A DNA stretch of 64,000 nt from the NCBI RefSeq assembly GCF_050947875.1, contig NC_134576.1, forward strand, positions 53,320,255 through 53,384,254, read 5' to 3'. The position numbers and the translations under genes are program-made. Positions within the stretch are counted from its first letter, which is position 1, and each line of letters opens with the position of its first letter. Source of the stretch: Dermacentor variabilis. Taxonomy: Eukaryota; Arthropoda; Arachnida; Ixodida; Ixodidae. The notes below the pieces were generated by a model. It made no database searches. It saw nothing but the letters and a program-made list of their open reading frames with translations, and had not been told where the DNA came from. This document shows, one piece after another, positions 11,650-22,559 of the stretch.

Positions 11650-12870
11650 ACCCCCTATTAAAAGAAAGCATCGACTCGATGCTGCAAGCAAAGTTAAGTA
11701 ATAAAGAAAAGCACACGTAGCAAAGAAACAACAAAACAAGGAAGTTCGTCAGCGTGCGTAAAAATGTTTGAAGACGCACCACGTAGACACCTTCAGGTCG
11801 TGCGCGGCGCCGCTGTGAATTCGAAATGCCGTCCGGCTCGACCTCATAGTCGCGTGCGCCAATACATCGAATGATCTTGTAGGGACCAAAATAGCGTCGC
11901 AGTTGTTTCACACTGAGTCCTCGTCGGCGTATCGGGGTCCAAACCCAAACACGGTCACCGGGCTGGTACTCGACGAAGCGTCTTCAGAGGTTGTAGTGTC
12001 GGCTGTCGGTACGTTGCTGGTGCTTGATCCGTAGGCGGGCGAGCTGTCAGGCCTCTTCGGCGCGCTGGAGATCGCTAGCGACGTCAGCATTCTCTTCGTC
12101 AGTGACGCGCGGCAGCCTGGCGTCGAGCGTCGTCGTCGGGTTCCTGCTGTAAATCAGCTTAAACGACGTGATCTGTGTTGTTTCTTGCAGCGCCGTGTTG
12201 TAAGCAAAGGTTACGTACGGCAGGACCGCGTCCCACGTCTTGTGATCGACGTCGACGTCCATTGCTAGCATGTCGGCGAGGGTCTTGTTAAGGCGCTGAG
12301 ACTATTTGCGTGCGGGTGGTAGGCAGATATCCTCCTGTCGCTTGTACGGCTGTATTGCAGAATGGCTTGGGTGAGCTCTGCTTTAAAGGCTGTTCATCTG
12401 TCGGTGATGAGGACTTCTGGAGCTGCATGTCGCAGCAGGATGTTCTCGACAAAAAAATTCGCCAATTCAGCTGCGCTGCCTTTCGGTAAAGCTTTAGTTT
12501 CAGCGAAGCGGGTGAGATAGTCCGTCGCCACGACAATCCACTTATTTCCGGATTTTGACGCCGGAAATTATCCTAGCAAATCCATCCCGATCTACTGAAA
12601 TGGCCGGCAAGGAGGTTTGTTCGGCTGTAGTATTCCTGCTGGCGTTGTCGGTGGTGTCTTGCGTCGCTGACAGTCTTGGCATGTCTTGACGTAACGGGCG
12701 ACGTCGACGGTCAGACGCGGCCAGTAATACCTTTCCTGTATTCCCGACAGCGTTCGGGAGAAACCGAGGTGCCCAGCGCTTGTATCGTCATGTAGGGCGT
12801 GGAGTACTTCTGGACGCAGCGCTGGCGGAACAAGAAGGTAGCTGGTGCGGACTGGCGAGAAGTTCTTCTT
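11650..12870 (-). pseudogene. gypsy B integrase remnant
   Basis: The HHCC zinc-binding domain is complete: HALHDDTSAGHLG then VKTCQDCQRRK. After a stop near 12,597 come IGMDLLG with the first catalytic Asp, and L-I-T-D-R with the second. The core end shows DHKTWDAVLPYVTFAYN, and the C-terminal domain shows KQLRRYFGPYKII. The catalytic core is frameshifted. Integrase would join element cDNA to the genome. Confidence 0.85.
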
Positions 12871-13470
12871 CACGTGCAGGTTGTTTTGCGGCGAGAACGA
12901 AGACAATTCGCGCTTAAATGCCCTAGGAACTACGCTAGTGTTCCCTTCCAAATACTCTACGAGGCCTTTTAGCTCCGGGACTGCTCGTTGCTGTTTAGGG
13001 AAGTCTTCCGCGCTTATTATTACGAAGAAGGCGTTGTCGTCCTCGTCGTCCTGCGGCGGGGGATCGATGGGGGCTCGTGATGGGCAGTCGGCGTTAGAGT
13101 GTTTTCGTCCGGACTTGTAGATTACCGTGACGTCATATTCTTGCGGTCGGAGGCTCCACCGCGCCAGCCGTCCTGAAGGGTCCTTTAAGTTAGCTGGCCA
13201 ACACAACGCGTGATGGTCGCTGACGACTTTGACTGGCCTGCCATATAGGTATGGGCAGAATTTTGCTGTAGCGCAAGTCATCGTGAGGCGTTCCTTTTAG
13301 TCGTAGAAGAATTGCCTTCCGCTTTTGACAGTGACCGGCCAGCATAAGATATTACCCTTTGAAGTCCGCCTTTCCTCTGGACTAGGACGGCACCGAGGCT
13401 TAGGCTACTGGCGTCAGTGTGGATTTCGGTATTGGCGTCCTCGTCGAAGTGTTCAAGTCGCTTCCCCACC
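12870..13470 (-). pseudogene. gypsy B RNase H and tether remnant
   Basis: The first frame (13,278-13,469) has [15 protein letters not shown] and [14 protein letters not shown]. The next (from 13,281 downward) has VVSDHHALCWPANLKD, then VIYKSGRKHSNADCPSRAP, the linker to integrase. The first RNase H Asp and the SDHHAL block survive. RT, which should lie upstream, is absent. Confidence 0.85.
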
Positions 13471-13483
13471 TCTGCTCCACCAA

Positions 13484-13795
13484 TCCTCCAATCCCCCCCC
13501 CCCCCATTGTGGACATGTCTACTTTTCCACTGGTCTCGCCGAACCCAAGGGCTTCAAGGAGGCCAGTGGTGCCTAAATAGACCGCTGGTCAGACGTCCTC
13601 ACACTCCAACAAAACACGCTCCACAGCCTCGCCAGCCCCTTCGCAGCAAGCACACGCTTGTTCCACCCTTCCACATATCGCATTATTGGTGCGTGCTCTA
13701 AGGCACCCGATCTCGCTTAGAAAAGTAATGAGCTTCCCTTTGAGCTATCGAAAATTGTTTTCATCCCGACTTCGCTCTTCCCCCCCGCCCCGCCC
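13484..13795 (-). mobile_element. antisense LINE 3'-terminal fragment
   Basis: Read on the minus strand this segment aligns with the end of the LINE at 42.2-43.7 kb. Shared blocks include GTGTGCTTGCTGCGAAGG, CTGGCCTCCTTGAAGCCCTT and GACATGTCC. It encodes the Cys/His-rich tail (C-x2-C near the end) of that family. A run of C residues (13,491-13,505) sits near the junction with gypsy B. Confidence 0.8.
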
Positions 13796-13989
13796 CTCCC
13801 CCCCCCAAGCAGTTCCTCTGTTCACCGAAGTGCGCCCTGTGCGGGGGGCCTCAGTCCACGTCCGACAAGTCTGGTAAGCAGAGACATCAAGGGTCTTACA
13901 CTGTCAGACAGGGAAGAAACGAGCGACGCGACTACAACAAGGACTTTCTGTCAATAGGCGCGCTGTCTGGACCCGCCGTAGAACGACGG

Positions 13990-14677
13990 ACCGGGAGTGA
14001 ATCCAGGTAGCCGGGCATAACCAGGGCGCCCTCGAGACGGCACTCCAGGGACCGGCTGCCATGGGCTGCCACCAGCGTCCGCTCTCACTCGAGGGGCCGC
14101 TCCCTCTCCAGGCGCTTGGCGGTTCTCATCCAGGAGCCTGTTGCCAAGGGAACTGGGTGGGCCGATCGAGTCAAGGAATCCCTGAAGAAAGTAAAGTAGT
14201 GTACGCCACCAGAGCGGAACAATGACAGACTCGTACAGCTGAAAACCAAAAATGAGGCCCTGAAGGTTCCTAACGAAGAACTCTGGGCAGAGATGGCAGA
14301 ATTTGTGTCGGCTAGTAAGCGCGAGGCTTCGCAGCCTCCGCAGCTACCGCGACCCACAATGGTGGAAACACCCATGGAGGTTCCCGTCAAGGTACCCTCA
14401 CAGGTGCGTACAGCCCAAAAGAGGGCCCTAGCGAAGTCCGCTCGTGTCACTCAGGTCACTCAGCGAAGTGGTCGCGATGCTTCACGCTAAGTTTGACGTC
14501 CTTGACGGCGAGATCAATGTGCTGGGGGCCAGAGTGAGTACGTTGGAGGTGACGACAGGCACGCTGGATTTTTGTGCTCTTGCGACAATGCGCCTGCTCC
14601 GGCCCGAATCCTGGCATCTTCTCGTAAGCAAAACTTTCAAGTTGCTGCAACTTGTACCGTTTTACAGGATAGGCTAA
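13990..14677 (+). pseudogene. LINE ORF1 remnant with coiled-coil-like region
   Basis: An Arg/Ser-rich start (R-G-R-S-L-S-R-R-L) is followed, after a stop near 14,195, by a heptad-like stretch with QLKTKNEALK and EELWAEMAEFV (about 14,235-14,310), then a Lys/Val-rich segment to 14,490. ORF1 proteins of this type bind RNA and oligomerise. A frameshift at about 14,450 leads into a second open piece (14,444-14,677) with MLHAKFDVLDGEINVLGARV, also heptad-like. Confidence 0.6.
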
Positions 14678-14692
14678 CTGGCATATTCACTC

Positions 14693-15540
14693 ATGGAGGC
14701 CCAACTTAAGGGAGTTGGAATTTGGCAATTGAACTGCCGGGGGTATCAGGGCAAAAACGGTGTCTTCCAGCAGTTCGTTAGATACCATGCGGAGAAGCCA
14801 CACGTCTTTTTACTTCAGGAAACTCTTTCTGACACCGTCACGTTACCATGTTACAAATGACACGTCGTTTCGGTGAAGGGAAGAGAGGCATCTCTACTCT
14901 CGTCTCCAAAAGGTGTACTTCCGTTGCGCAAGATATTTTATTAGATTCCAGCGAGGTTGCGTACACCTTTCTTGAAACCAATCCGATTGTTCAGCCTAAA
15001 TGTAGCATCTTTTTGCTCCACATCTACAGTTCACTTAAGGATCTAAAACACAGCTTCGCACCACTCTTTAGCAGGGCAGCTGGCAAAGTCGGTGGTTCAC
15101 CGCTCATCGGTGCTGGCGACGTCAACCTCCAGCACCAGACGTTGGGTTACTCGCGAACGACGTGCGAGGGACACGACCTGTGGCAGGCGCCAGCTAATCA
15201 CAATCTCGCCCTTGTCACGGGCCCGGCGTTCCCGACCAGGATCTGGAACTCATGTTCGAGGGACACCACGCCGGATTGGACCTTTGTCCAGAAAGTCGTG
15301 GATGTGTCTTGGCACAAACATATCGATGATTTAGGCGGCGATCACAATATACTCGCGTCTCGTGTCAGTGTGAAGAGCAAACCGCTTAGGGAATTCGCCA
15401 TCCCGTACAGCAATCAGTTTCGCAAGATCAGAAATAAGTGGGCGCAGATCCAGGACTCGTCTATCGACCTGGAGCTCTGTGTCATATTGAAGACATTTAA
15501 GACGTCTTATCGAAGACAAAGAAGGTCCAGACGAATCTAG
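14693..15540 (+). pseudogene. LINE ORF2 APE endonuclease remnant
   Basis: ORF2 appears to start at ATG 14,693, giving a 55-codon frame with IWQLNCRGY and HVFLLQET, the N-terminal APE motifs. After a stop at 14,857 the domain continues in the frame from 14,848 with GAGDVNLQH (GD-N box), RDTTPDWTF and GGDHNIL, which carries the catalytic Asp-His. The enzyme nicks the target for primed reverse transcription. Confidence 0.85.
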
Positions 15541-15989
15541 AGATTGATAGAATGGACACTTTCTGTAGGCCAAAAAGGCGCTTCTCAACAGGTGTAAGGG
15601 GCAGCACCTCAACCACAGGCTCCCCAAGAAGATTGCGGAGCTCAACCAAACCATCGAAGTCTACTGCCAATCCCTCACCAAGCAGCAATGGAACGACGTG
15701 TGTGACTTGGTCGACGGCCAAATGCGAGACGGCGGCAAGCAGAATCTACTCAAGCACCTGCGGAACGAGTCCAACTGCAAATCTAATCCGAGTCAGGCCA
15801 TTAGCACAGTACTCCACGAGGCCAGGCAGTACGAGACAAAAGGCGTCATCTTCGACGAGCTGACATGTACATACCTGTCGGTACCTGGAGCCACGCGGCT
15901 TACCCGTCCTATAAGTGGCCCCCCTGCCCACAGCTCGGCGAGCCTTTCAACGTTAACGAGGTCAGGAGGTCAGGGAAGTTCTCTTGAAC

Positions 15990-17250
15990 CTCATTGGTGA
16001 ATGGACCCGGGCCCCGATGGCATCTCCAACAGGGCTCTTCGAAACCTTCAAAGCTCCATCGAATCCCTGAATGAAGAAATCAACTGCATCTGGAAGCAGG
16101 GCTCCTTCCCAGAGACCTGGAGGACGGCGTCGGTCGTCCTCATTCCCAAGCCGGGTTGGTCTTCCGGGCTGGCTAACATAAGACCCATCTATCTCACATC
16201 ATGCGTGGGCTGGGTGGTAGATCACGTTATACACAACCGCATCTCAAGGTACATCGAGGGTTAACAATCTTTTTCTGTACATTATCGGTTTCCGCCCGTC
16301 CCTGTCGACGCAGGACGCGATGAAGCTGCTCAAGCACCAACATATTACCGAAGAACACGAGAGATGCCAGGGCCATCCTGTGACTCGACTTCGAGAAAAC
16401 CTTCGACAACATTACCCACACGCACATCGTGGACTCCATTTCCTAACTCGGGCTGGATGAGAAGTTTCACAAATTTGTCAGTTCATCTCTACGATCCGGG
16501 AAAGGCATGTTCAAGATTGCCGATCGCAAGTCCGACCCCGTGGAGCTAAGCCCGACAGGTACGTTGCAGAGGGCTGTAATCTGCCAGTTTTTATTCAACA
16601 TTGCCATGTGCAGGCTATCCAAATCACTCTCCAGAGTCGAAGGCATCATCCGTGGTCTCTACGCCCACGACATCACCATCTGGTGTGCAAGCGGCAGCGA
16701 GGTCGAGGTCAAAATTGTGCTTCAGAAAGCTCGTCACCAAACAGAATGTTTTCTCACCAACACGGGCCGCAAGTCTTCTTCGACCAAGTCAGACCTGCTA
16801 CACAGGCCGTCAGGAGGGGGCCCAAACTCAAGGACTGGGTGCCACTGTCGGCATTCGACATAAACCTCCACACGAGTAACGGTAATTCCATTCCCCGGGT
16901 TGACGTCCTTGGAGTTCTCGCCATGCTCATAGGGTCGAATGGCTGTAACGGTCGAACAATCAACAAAAGCAGCCCGAAGAAGGAGAACATAAAGAGAGTC
17001 TCCAACCGGCGGGGAGGTCTCAGACAAGACAACCTCCTGAGGCTCTTGCACGCCTTCCTAATGAGCCGCATCACGTACGTGGCGGCCATGCACTGCTGGC
17101 AAGGCCACAAGAAGCTGGGCAGGCTAATTCTAAAGAACTTAAAGAGCGCGCAGAGCAGTCCCTTGGAAGCCAGCACCGAGGGACTCATGCAGCTAGGGTT
17201 TACAACACCCTGGAAAAAATTATCGATTCACAGAAATCTGCCCAAGTAGT
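15990..17250 (+). pseudogene. LINE ORF2 reverse transcriptase remnant
   Basis: Starts with DPGPDGISNRALRNL (the PGPDG block), then FPETWRTASVVLIPKPG. The catalytic box reads LYAHDITIW at about 16,660 where YADD is expected, so the first Asp is replaced by His. Later come RRGGLRQDNLLRLLHAFL and SRITYVAAMHCW, the conserved C-terminal RT/thumb region of tick LINEs. Several frames are needed to span the domain. Confidence 0.85.
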
Positions 17251-17639
17251 TTGACTGTCGTCTAGCTCGGCCGAAAGAAAGATTTTGGCCGTACTCAGCC
17301 TCAACCCCATGCTCATTGCAGAGCGGCAACATCAGCTCTCACATACCCGAATGGACAGCATTCAGTCCTCTCCTTTTCATTGCAAAGTTCATCGACAGCA
17401 CAACGTCGGCAGGCCCAAAGCCAGGGCCTTCATGCTTGTCAGACACGTTAGGGACGAACCTCGCTCAGCTTGCTTCGTAGAAATGCGCCCAGCATGGCCG
17501 CCCGGCCAGTTTCGCCCCCGTTGTCATCAATCACAAGGGTTTGATCCTCAATTCCGCATCTTCCTGAGATTCTACTCCCTGGAGGGCCGAGCAGCTGCTC
17601 ATAACTATCGCCCTTCTGGACTACAGTAGATCGCGTCTA

Positions 17640-18192
17640 CATAGACTCTAGATCGGCGCCGAGGGCTTTTACTTTTGGCTCCAGTTACGTCGAAGCCTCT
17701 GAAATTCTCGGCAATAAGATTATATTGCCACACATCATTACTTGGTTTCCGGCACATCTTGATTCTCACCTAGATTCCCTCACCAACCTCAATGCTACTG
17801 CTCACTCTCAGGCACACGCCCTAACCCTCTGCGCCGGGGAGGACGCCGGTGAGCAGGATGGGTACGGAGAATTTAAACACATTTTATTCACCTGTAACGA
17901 AGTCACTAAGACCTATCAAATAAGCAGGCGGGCTTTTCGGCCTCTACTCGGTAAGCTCTCCAAATCTCAGGCAATCACACTCACAATGTTGCAGAGTAGG
18001 TCATGTCATAGTTTAGCTTTCCTCACCATTGCTCCGGACGCCTTCGAGTCGACCTCCCTGGACTGCGGGTCGGTTAGCAGCTCAGACCACATGCTCTGGC
18101 GGTGCAAGAGTGGAGTTCAGCCATCAAGAGTTCCAAGCTTCTCCCACAACTCCGGGCTTTCTAGAGAGCACATAATGCGGCGCTGTGGGTAG
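17640..18192 (+). pseudogene. LINE ORF2 RNase H-like end and Cys-rich tail
   Basis: ITWFPAHLDSH followed by NATAHSQAHALT matches the last RNase H block (W-x-P-A-H and the final acidic/His region). The tail runs FKHILFTCNEVTK and ends with SSDHMLWRCKSG, a partial CCHC-like motif typical of these LINEs. Confidence 0.7.
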
Positions 18193-18254
18193 GCCTCCCC
18201 ATCCCCACGTGAAAGCGGCCCGTGGTGCTGCTCTAAGGTTGGCGCTTCTCAGGA

Positions 18255-18312
18255 CCTCATTAAAGTTCTTTGTCTGTTTGTCTGTCTATCTGTCTGTCTG
18301 TATGTCTGTCGT
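18255..18312. repeat. TGTC microsatellite at LINE 3' end
   Basis: An imperfect run of TGTC/TCTG units directly after the CATTAAAGTTC end of the LINE, consistent with a LINE tail rather than an independent repeat. Confidence 0.85.
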
Positions 18313-18327
18313 TCTTTGATTCGTTTC

Positions 18328-18486
18328 TTCGTTCATATTCAGCCATTGCATATTTGCTTGCTTACGGGGACATGAGCTATTCCTGATTTTCATATTTATT
18401 CCATCGTAATTTCTTTCCTTGCGTTTCTTCATTCATGTACAGCCATTGCATATTTGCTTGTTTACAGGGGTATTAGCAATTCGTGA
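18328..18486. repeat. two direct copies of a ~61-bp unit, 98-bp period
   Basis: Copies at 18,328-18,388 and 18,426-18,486 share CAGCCATTGCATATTTGCTT. There is no coding signal. Confidence 0.85.
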
Positions 18487-18739
18487 TCATGTTACTTTCT
18501 CTCTTGTGAGCCATTGCTGATTGTGACATATATAGGTGCAAGTGTTATTGGCAAGCTAGTGAAATCGGAGAATGTGTGTTTAAAGCTGCGAAAGAACGCG
18601 ACGGAGGAAGGTGCGTGGAGGTGATGAGATTCGCGCGCGGGGAAAAGTACAAGGGAGTTCGCTGAGCCAGCGCAAAAGTAGCGCCACCTAGAGGACAGTG
18701 CAGATAACGTTTAGGGAAGGGCGAAGCCCCGAGTAGGAG

Positions 18740-19310
18740 GAAGGAAGGCGGAGGCGCGCAGGGGTGACCTGCTCTGGCAGTTGCTGTGGTTTGTGTGAGC
18801 CCTATGGAGGTAACGGGTTCACCTCGATCACCCTTGGCGTCAAAGTCGATGAGGGCCTTGGCCCTCGCCGCTCTTCTCTCCTTGTTATACTCCGGGTTCA
18901 TGTTTCTCAGGATGAGGTCCACCCGAATCCGGCGCCGGGTTGCGTCCGGGACAAAAACGTCACTACTCGCCGTTTTCGCTCCGGGCGTGAAGCCCAAGTA
19001 TTGAAGTATACGCCTGCCGGCTTCGGTCATAGAGAGCCGCTCCAGCTGGGCGGTCCGTTGCGCTTCCGCAATTTCCTCGAGGGTATTGTGTACCCCCCGG
19101 CTCAGGAGCTTGTTGGTGTTCGTACACTCGAATAGTCCGAGCGCCGCCTTGTAAGCTCGGCGTATCAGGGCGTTGATTTTATTCCCTTCACATTGCATCC
19201 AGTTGTGGAAGGCTGCAACGTAGGTAACGTGGCTGATTACGAAGGAGCGCAGAAGCCGAATCAAGCTTTCCTCCTTCATCCCGTTTGCCGACTCGTCTGA
19301 TGGGACGTAT
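18740..19310 (-). pseudogene. LINE RT C-terminal fragment
   Basis: Minus-strand frame with EESLIRLLRSFVISHVTYVA and then LIRRAYKAALGLFEC, the post-catalytic RT region of the LINE type also seen at 17.0 kb. It runs on to NMNPEYNKERRAARAKAL. The frame then continues to 18,545 through Pro/Ser-rich sequence that is probably read-through of an unrelated repeat. It is fused at about 19,300 to the CR1-type copy, creating a chimeric 291-codon frame that is not a real gene. Confidence 0.75.
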
Positions 19311-19426
19311 TGCGTTGGTAATCTTGGCTGTTCCCTGTTAAATTTTTGATAGCAAGACCAGTGGCCCATTCTGGCTGTGAATTTTGCGCTTCGAAATATC
19401 CGCTTCTTCTCGTTGCGCACGCGCTT

Positions 19427-20195
19427 TCACATGTTATTAAACCATAGAGAGCGAGTACTTGATGAAACTTTCCTTTTAGGTTCAAAACGATCAATAGGAA
19501 ACAAGAGTTTGTTTCTATAAAGAAACCAGTTGTCCTCAACCAATCGCTGCGCAAAACCGGGGAAAAACCGATCAGCCAAGACCAGGAATTCTCTATTCAT
19601 TCCAGCTACGTCTGCTTTACCGTCGTCTTGGATGACCCTAGTTTTTTTTTTCTTGTTGGAAACCTTAGCCGGTAGAGTGAAGTGAATTATGGAGTGATCT
19701 CTAATTCGCGGTGAATGAGTTAAGCCGGAAGCTAGGTCTGGTGTAGTGGTCAGTATTAAGTCTAGAATATTAGCGGAAGTGCGAGTTATGAGAGTGAGAG
19801 GATGAAGGAGCTGAGTTAAGTCCTGACAAAAAGTTAAACGTTCTTTGCTTACAGTTGACTTGTGTTTTAAGGAAACCGAGTCTCGTTCCAACCTGCGTCG
19901 GGAAAGTTGAAGTCGCCAAGTAAGAAGAGGGGCGATTTTCGGTATCTGATGAACAGCTGATTGACAACATCGTGCAGTTCATTACATGAGGACAACGATG
20001 CAGTTGGTGTGCGATAACACACACAAAAATTATTCCGCGAGAATCAATGAGCACGCGCGCACACACAAGCTCAAGCGAGGATACAATTGGAATTACATGA
20101 AAAGCAAGACTGTCGGCAACCGCCAGCAGAACACCACCACCAGGCCGGTTATCACGATCACATTGGCAAAATTTGTAGCTCTTGTCATAGTCCAA
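19427..20195 (-). pseudogene. CR1-type endonuclease remnant
   Basis: RPGGGVLLAVADSL at the start matches the conserved S-R-G-G-G-V block of CR1 endonucleases. An LLGDFNFPDAGW motif lies at about 19,890-19,925 in a neighbouring frame. The frame from 19,891 has ILDLILTTTPDL and IRDHSIIHF, the S-D-H catalytic end with Ser replaced by Arg. A frameshift lies between about 19,960 and 19,890. Confidence 0.8.
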
Positions 20196-20904
20196 ATTTT
20201 TTTCATTTTTACCTTCTGCAGAAAGCCAAGTCTACGTCAGAGTAAGAATCAAAAGCGGAAGGCAATTCCACGCGTTTATTCAGAATACTCCGTATATTGG
20301 ATAGAAAAATACAAGCGTCTTTTGCGCACGATCTGGACGGGCATAGCTATGCTGAATGGGAAGTTCCGCAGGTGCAGTTAAAGTGCCAACTCTATCATGC
20401 GCGTCTACGCATCGTGCTGAAGGGATTTCGCATACGCTTTCACTTACTGAGCAGTAAACGTACGTTTTTTTATACATGATCAGTTTATTCATGCGAAAAG
20501 AGTACGGCTTCCCGGTTACCTTTGCGAATTCTGCTAGTTTACTCCTTGAGTTTCTCGTAGCTTTGCAATAATCTGCGCTAGCTGATACACCAGTCCCCTT
20601 GAGCTTATATTTCTGCGCCCAGACTGCAGCCCTAACTTTAGTTGACGAAAAATTGATGATAATTGGTATAGTATTTTTATCAGTCTAGGATTCCAATCTG
20701 TGCACTCGAGAATCTTCCGAGTCGGAAATATCTATTTTATGGTGACGAGACAAAACATCTTGAACTAGGCCTTCTGAGTGAGCCCTTGTCCCAGCGGGAA
20801 GTCCGGTATTACAAAGAACAATAGGTTATCTCGTCTCGACCTGTCTTCAAGATCGTCCAGTCGAGAATTGAGTGCCTGGCCTTCCATTCTGACAGCTTCG
20901 GTGA

Positions 20905-21306
20905 TTAGACAGGGTGCATCATTAAGAGCTGCAGAACCGTCGAATGATTCGACGAAGCATTCAACCGCGGATAGTCTGTTAGGTTAGCAATGGTGTGTAC
21001 TAAGGCCTTCTGCTTTGTCTTTAGCTCATCGAGAGCTTCTATGAGTTCAACGTGACGGTTGTCAACGTTTTCAGTAAGTTTAGTCATAGCGTCAAGTATT
21101 TATTTGTTAGTAGGACCAGGGTTTAGTTGAACGTCACCGCAGCACACTAAGAGCTTTGTAACAAATACGCATTCGTACAAGCACTGAAATAGCATACTTG
21201 GGCACGGTAGGAGCCGCTGGCAGACGTTGCTAGTCCGCTTACAATAGAAAGACGGGGGTTTACTAACCTGCAGAAAAAGCAAGATCGGATTTTTGAGCGA
21301 CTGCAT
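20905..21306 (-). pseudogene. CR1-type ORF1 leader with 2A-like motif and coiled coil
   Basis: An ATG at 21,306 (MQSLKNPIL) opens a 65-codon leader with hydrophobic stretches, ending in CCGDVQLNPGP. Four codons later comes a TAA (21,100-21,102). The same frame then continues with MTKLTENVDNRHVELIEALD, a heptad-like coiled coil, to 20,905. D-V-x-x-N-P-G-P is the consensus of 2A ribosome-skipping peptides, which are known from some non-LTR retrotransposons. One stop separates the two halves. Confidence 0.7.
21112..21138 (-). other. 2A-like recoding motif GDVQLNPGP
   Basis: The nine codons read G-D-V-Q-L-N-P-G-P and fit the invariant D-[VI]-E-x-N-P-G-P core with one deviation: Q for E. In working 2A peptides the ribosome releases the chain before the last Pro and resumes. 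The preceding hydrophobic leader (LLVCC) is also usual. Confidence 0.8.
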
Positions 21307-21605
21307 GGCTGCCGCTCCACCGTGCCCACTGAAGGGGTGTAGGATTTTCAGTGCCCTTATATCCTCCTGCGTCATTGCAGTCGCCAGCACTGTTGTCGAC
21401 CTGCTGACCATGGAAGGGATGTCCCCGTTAAAGCAGGACTGATGACATGTGGACGCATAATGGAAGATCGGGGCCGTCAGCAACGCTGGTGATGGACAGC
21501 CGGTAATCGCTGGATCCGTAGGTTGTAGCCACGTGCCAGACCGAGCGATAACCTGCAAAAAAGCAAGATAGGGTTTTTGAGCGACTGCATCGCTGCCGCT
21601 CCACC

Positions 21606-22190
21606 TTGCCCGCTCATATGTATGCATATAGCCACCCGAAATGCCTACAAAGTAACTTCGAACGCCTCTCTACACTTGCAAAGATTAAAACAAGGAAGTG
21701 CCCCTTACTCGTTGCAGCAGACTTTAATGCATTGCATACGGCCTGGGGTTGTCCACATAACACACCGAAAGGCCGTCGGGTGTGGTTAGCAGCGCAACCA
21801 GCCGGTCTCTCCCTACTCACCGACCCTACCTCTCCTACACGCACGGGAACCAGGGTCTGTAAAGACACGACACCAGACCTTACGTTCGCACATCGCCTCC
21901 CTCACGCCACATGGTGCAACACACAAGATAATTTGGGTAGTGATCATTGTATCATCGAAGTTCTCTTAAACATTCAACTACCCCGCAGATCTCCCAGAGG
22001 CTTCACTTTCATGAAGTGGAATTCTATCCGATCACGTAGAGCAGCCCGTACCTCCGCCACTATCAAGGACGTCACCGATTGGTCCAAACAACCAGAAAGT
22101 TATGTCCGACTCGTAACTCGTCCGCTATGGGAGGACTACAACAGAAACACAGTTGACTCCTGCATTTATGGGAAGCTGAAGCAGGCCTAG
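21606..22190 (+). pseudogene. LINE endonuclease (APE), C-terminal two thirds
   Basis: A 194-codon frame with LLVAADFNALHTAWG (the D-F-N box), KDTTPDLTFAHR and LGSDHCIIEV, which carries the catalytic S-D-H. These three motifs are complete, but the N-terminal part with the E-T box is missing. The initiator Met used here is internal. Confidence 0.85.
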
Positions 22191-22559
22191 AACGACGCTG
22201 GCAGATGCAGCGTTGGAACCGGACACTTATACGCTGCCTCGCCCGTCTCAACATAAAGATGGAGACGCACGCAGCGACTCATTCACGCCAAACTGGGAGT
22301 CACTATGCAATTAGCTAGATAGCAATATGAGTTTACTTCAGACCTGCAATCTCTTAATAGACACTTAATAGACTCCACACAGTCTAAGACTACACAAAGA
22401 CGCAACCTCACCAAACTCATATATACTTCCGATACACCTCTGCTGTAACTCCTCCAAGAACTTGGAAATCTGTACTTCCCCACACACCATCCTTTAGCGC
22501 ACCCCGACTATGCAGGCCCCCCTAACTACCTCTTCGACCAACCCATTAAAGAAGCAGAA

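Larger units (their letters stand above)
11275..13480 (-). mobile_element. Ty3/gypsy LTR retrotransposon B, 5'-truncated
   Basis: Minus-strand element with RNase H, tether, integrase and a 3' LTR. RT, protease, gag and the 5' LTR are missing; at 13,480 the sequence changes to an antisense LINE tail. The RNase H and integrase passages are of the same lineage as elements A and D (shared YDVTV-YKSGRKHS tether). Frames are broken by several stops. Confidence 0.9.
13800..18262 (+). mobile_element. I/R1-type LINE, near full length but decayed
   Basis: Order: Arg/Ser-rich ORF1, an endonuclease/RT ORF2, an RNase H-like end, then a 3' tail with CATTAAAGTTC and a TGTC microsatellite. The layout and terminal microsatellite are typical of non-LTR elements. 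Multiple stops and shifts interrupt every domain. Confidence 0.9.
19300..21630 (-). mobile_element. CR1-type LINE, ORF1 and endonuclease part
   Basis: Read on the minus strand: repeated leader, 2A-like motif, coiled-coil ORF1, then an APE endonuclease and the start of the linker (ARNEKKRIFRSAK-like). RT is missing because another LINE fragment begins at about 19,300. It meets a plus-strand LINE head to head at about 21,610. Confidence 0.8.

Noticed and set aside
16734..17188. Minus-strand frames of 105 and 144 codons
   Set aside because: Antisense to the LINE RT; no independent evidence.
18545..19420. A 291-codon minus-strand open frame
   Set aside because: It is a chimera: the start belongs to a CR1 linker, the middle to another LINE RT, and the end to unrelated repeat sequence.
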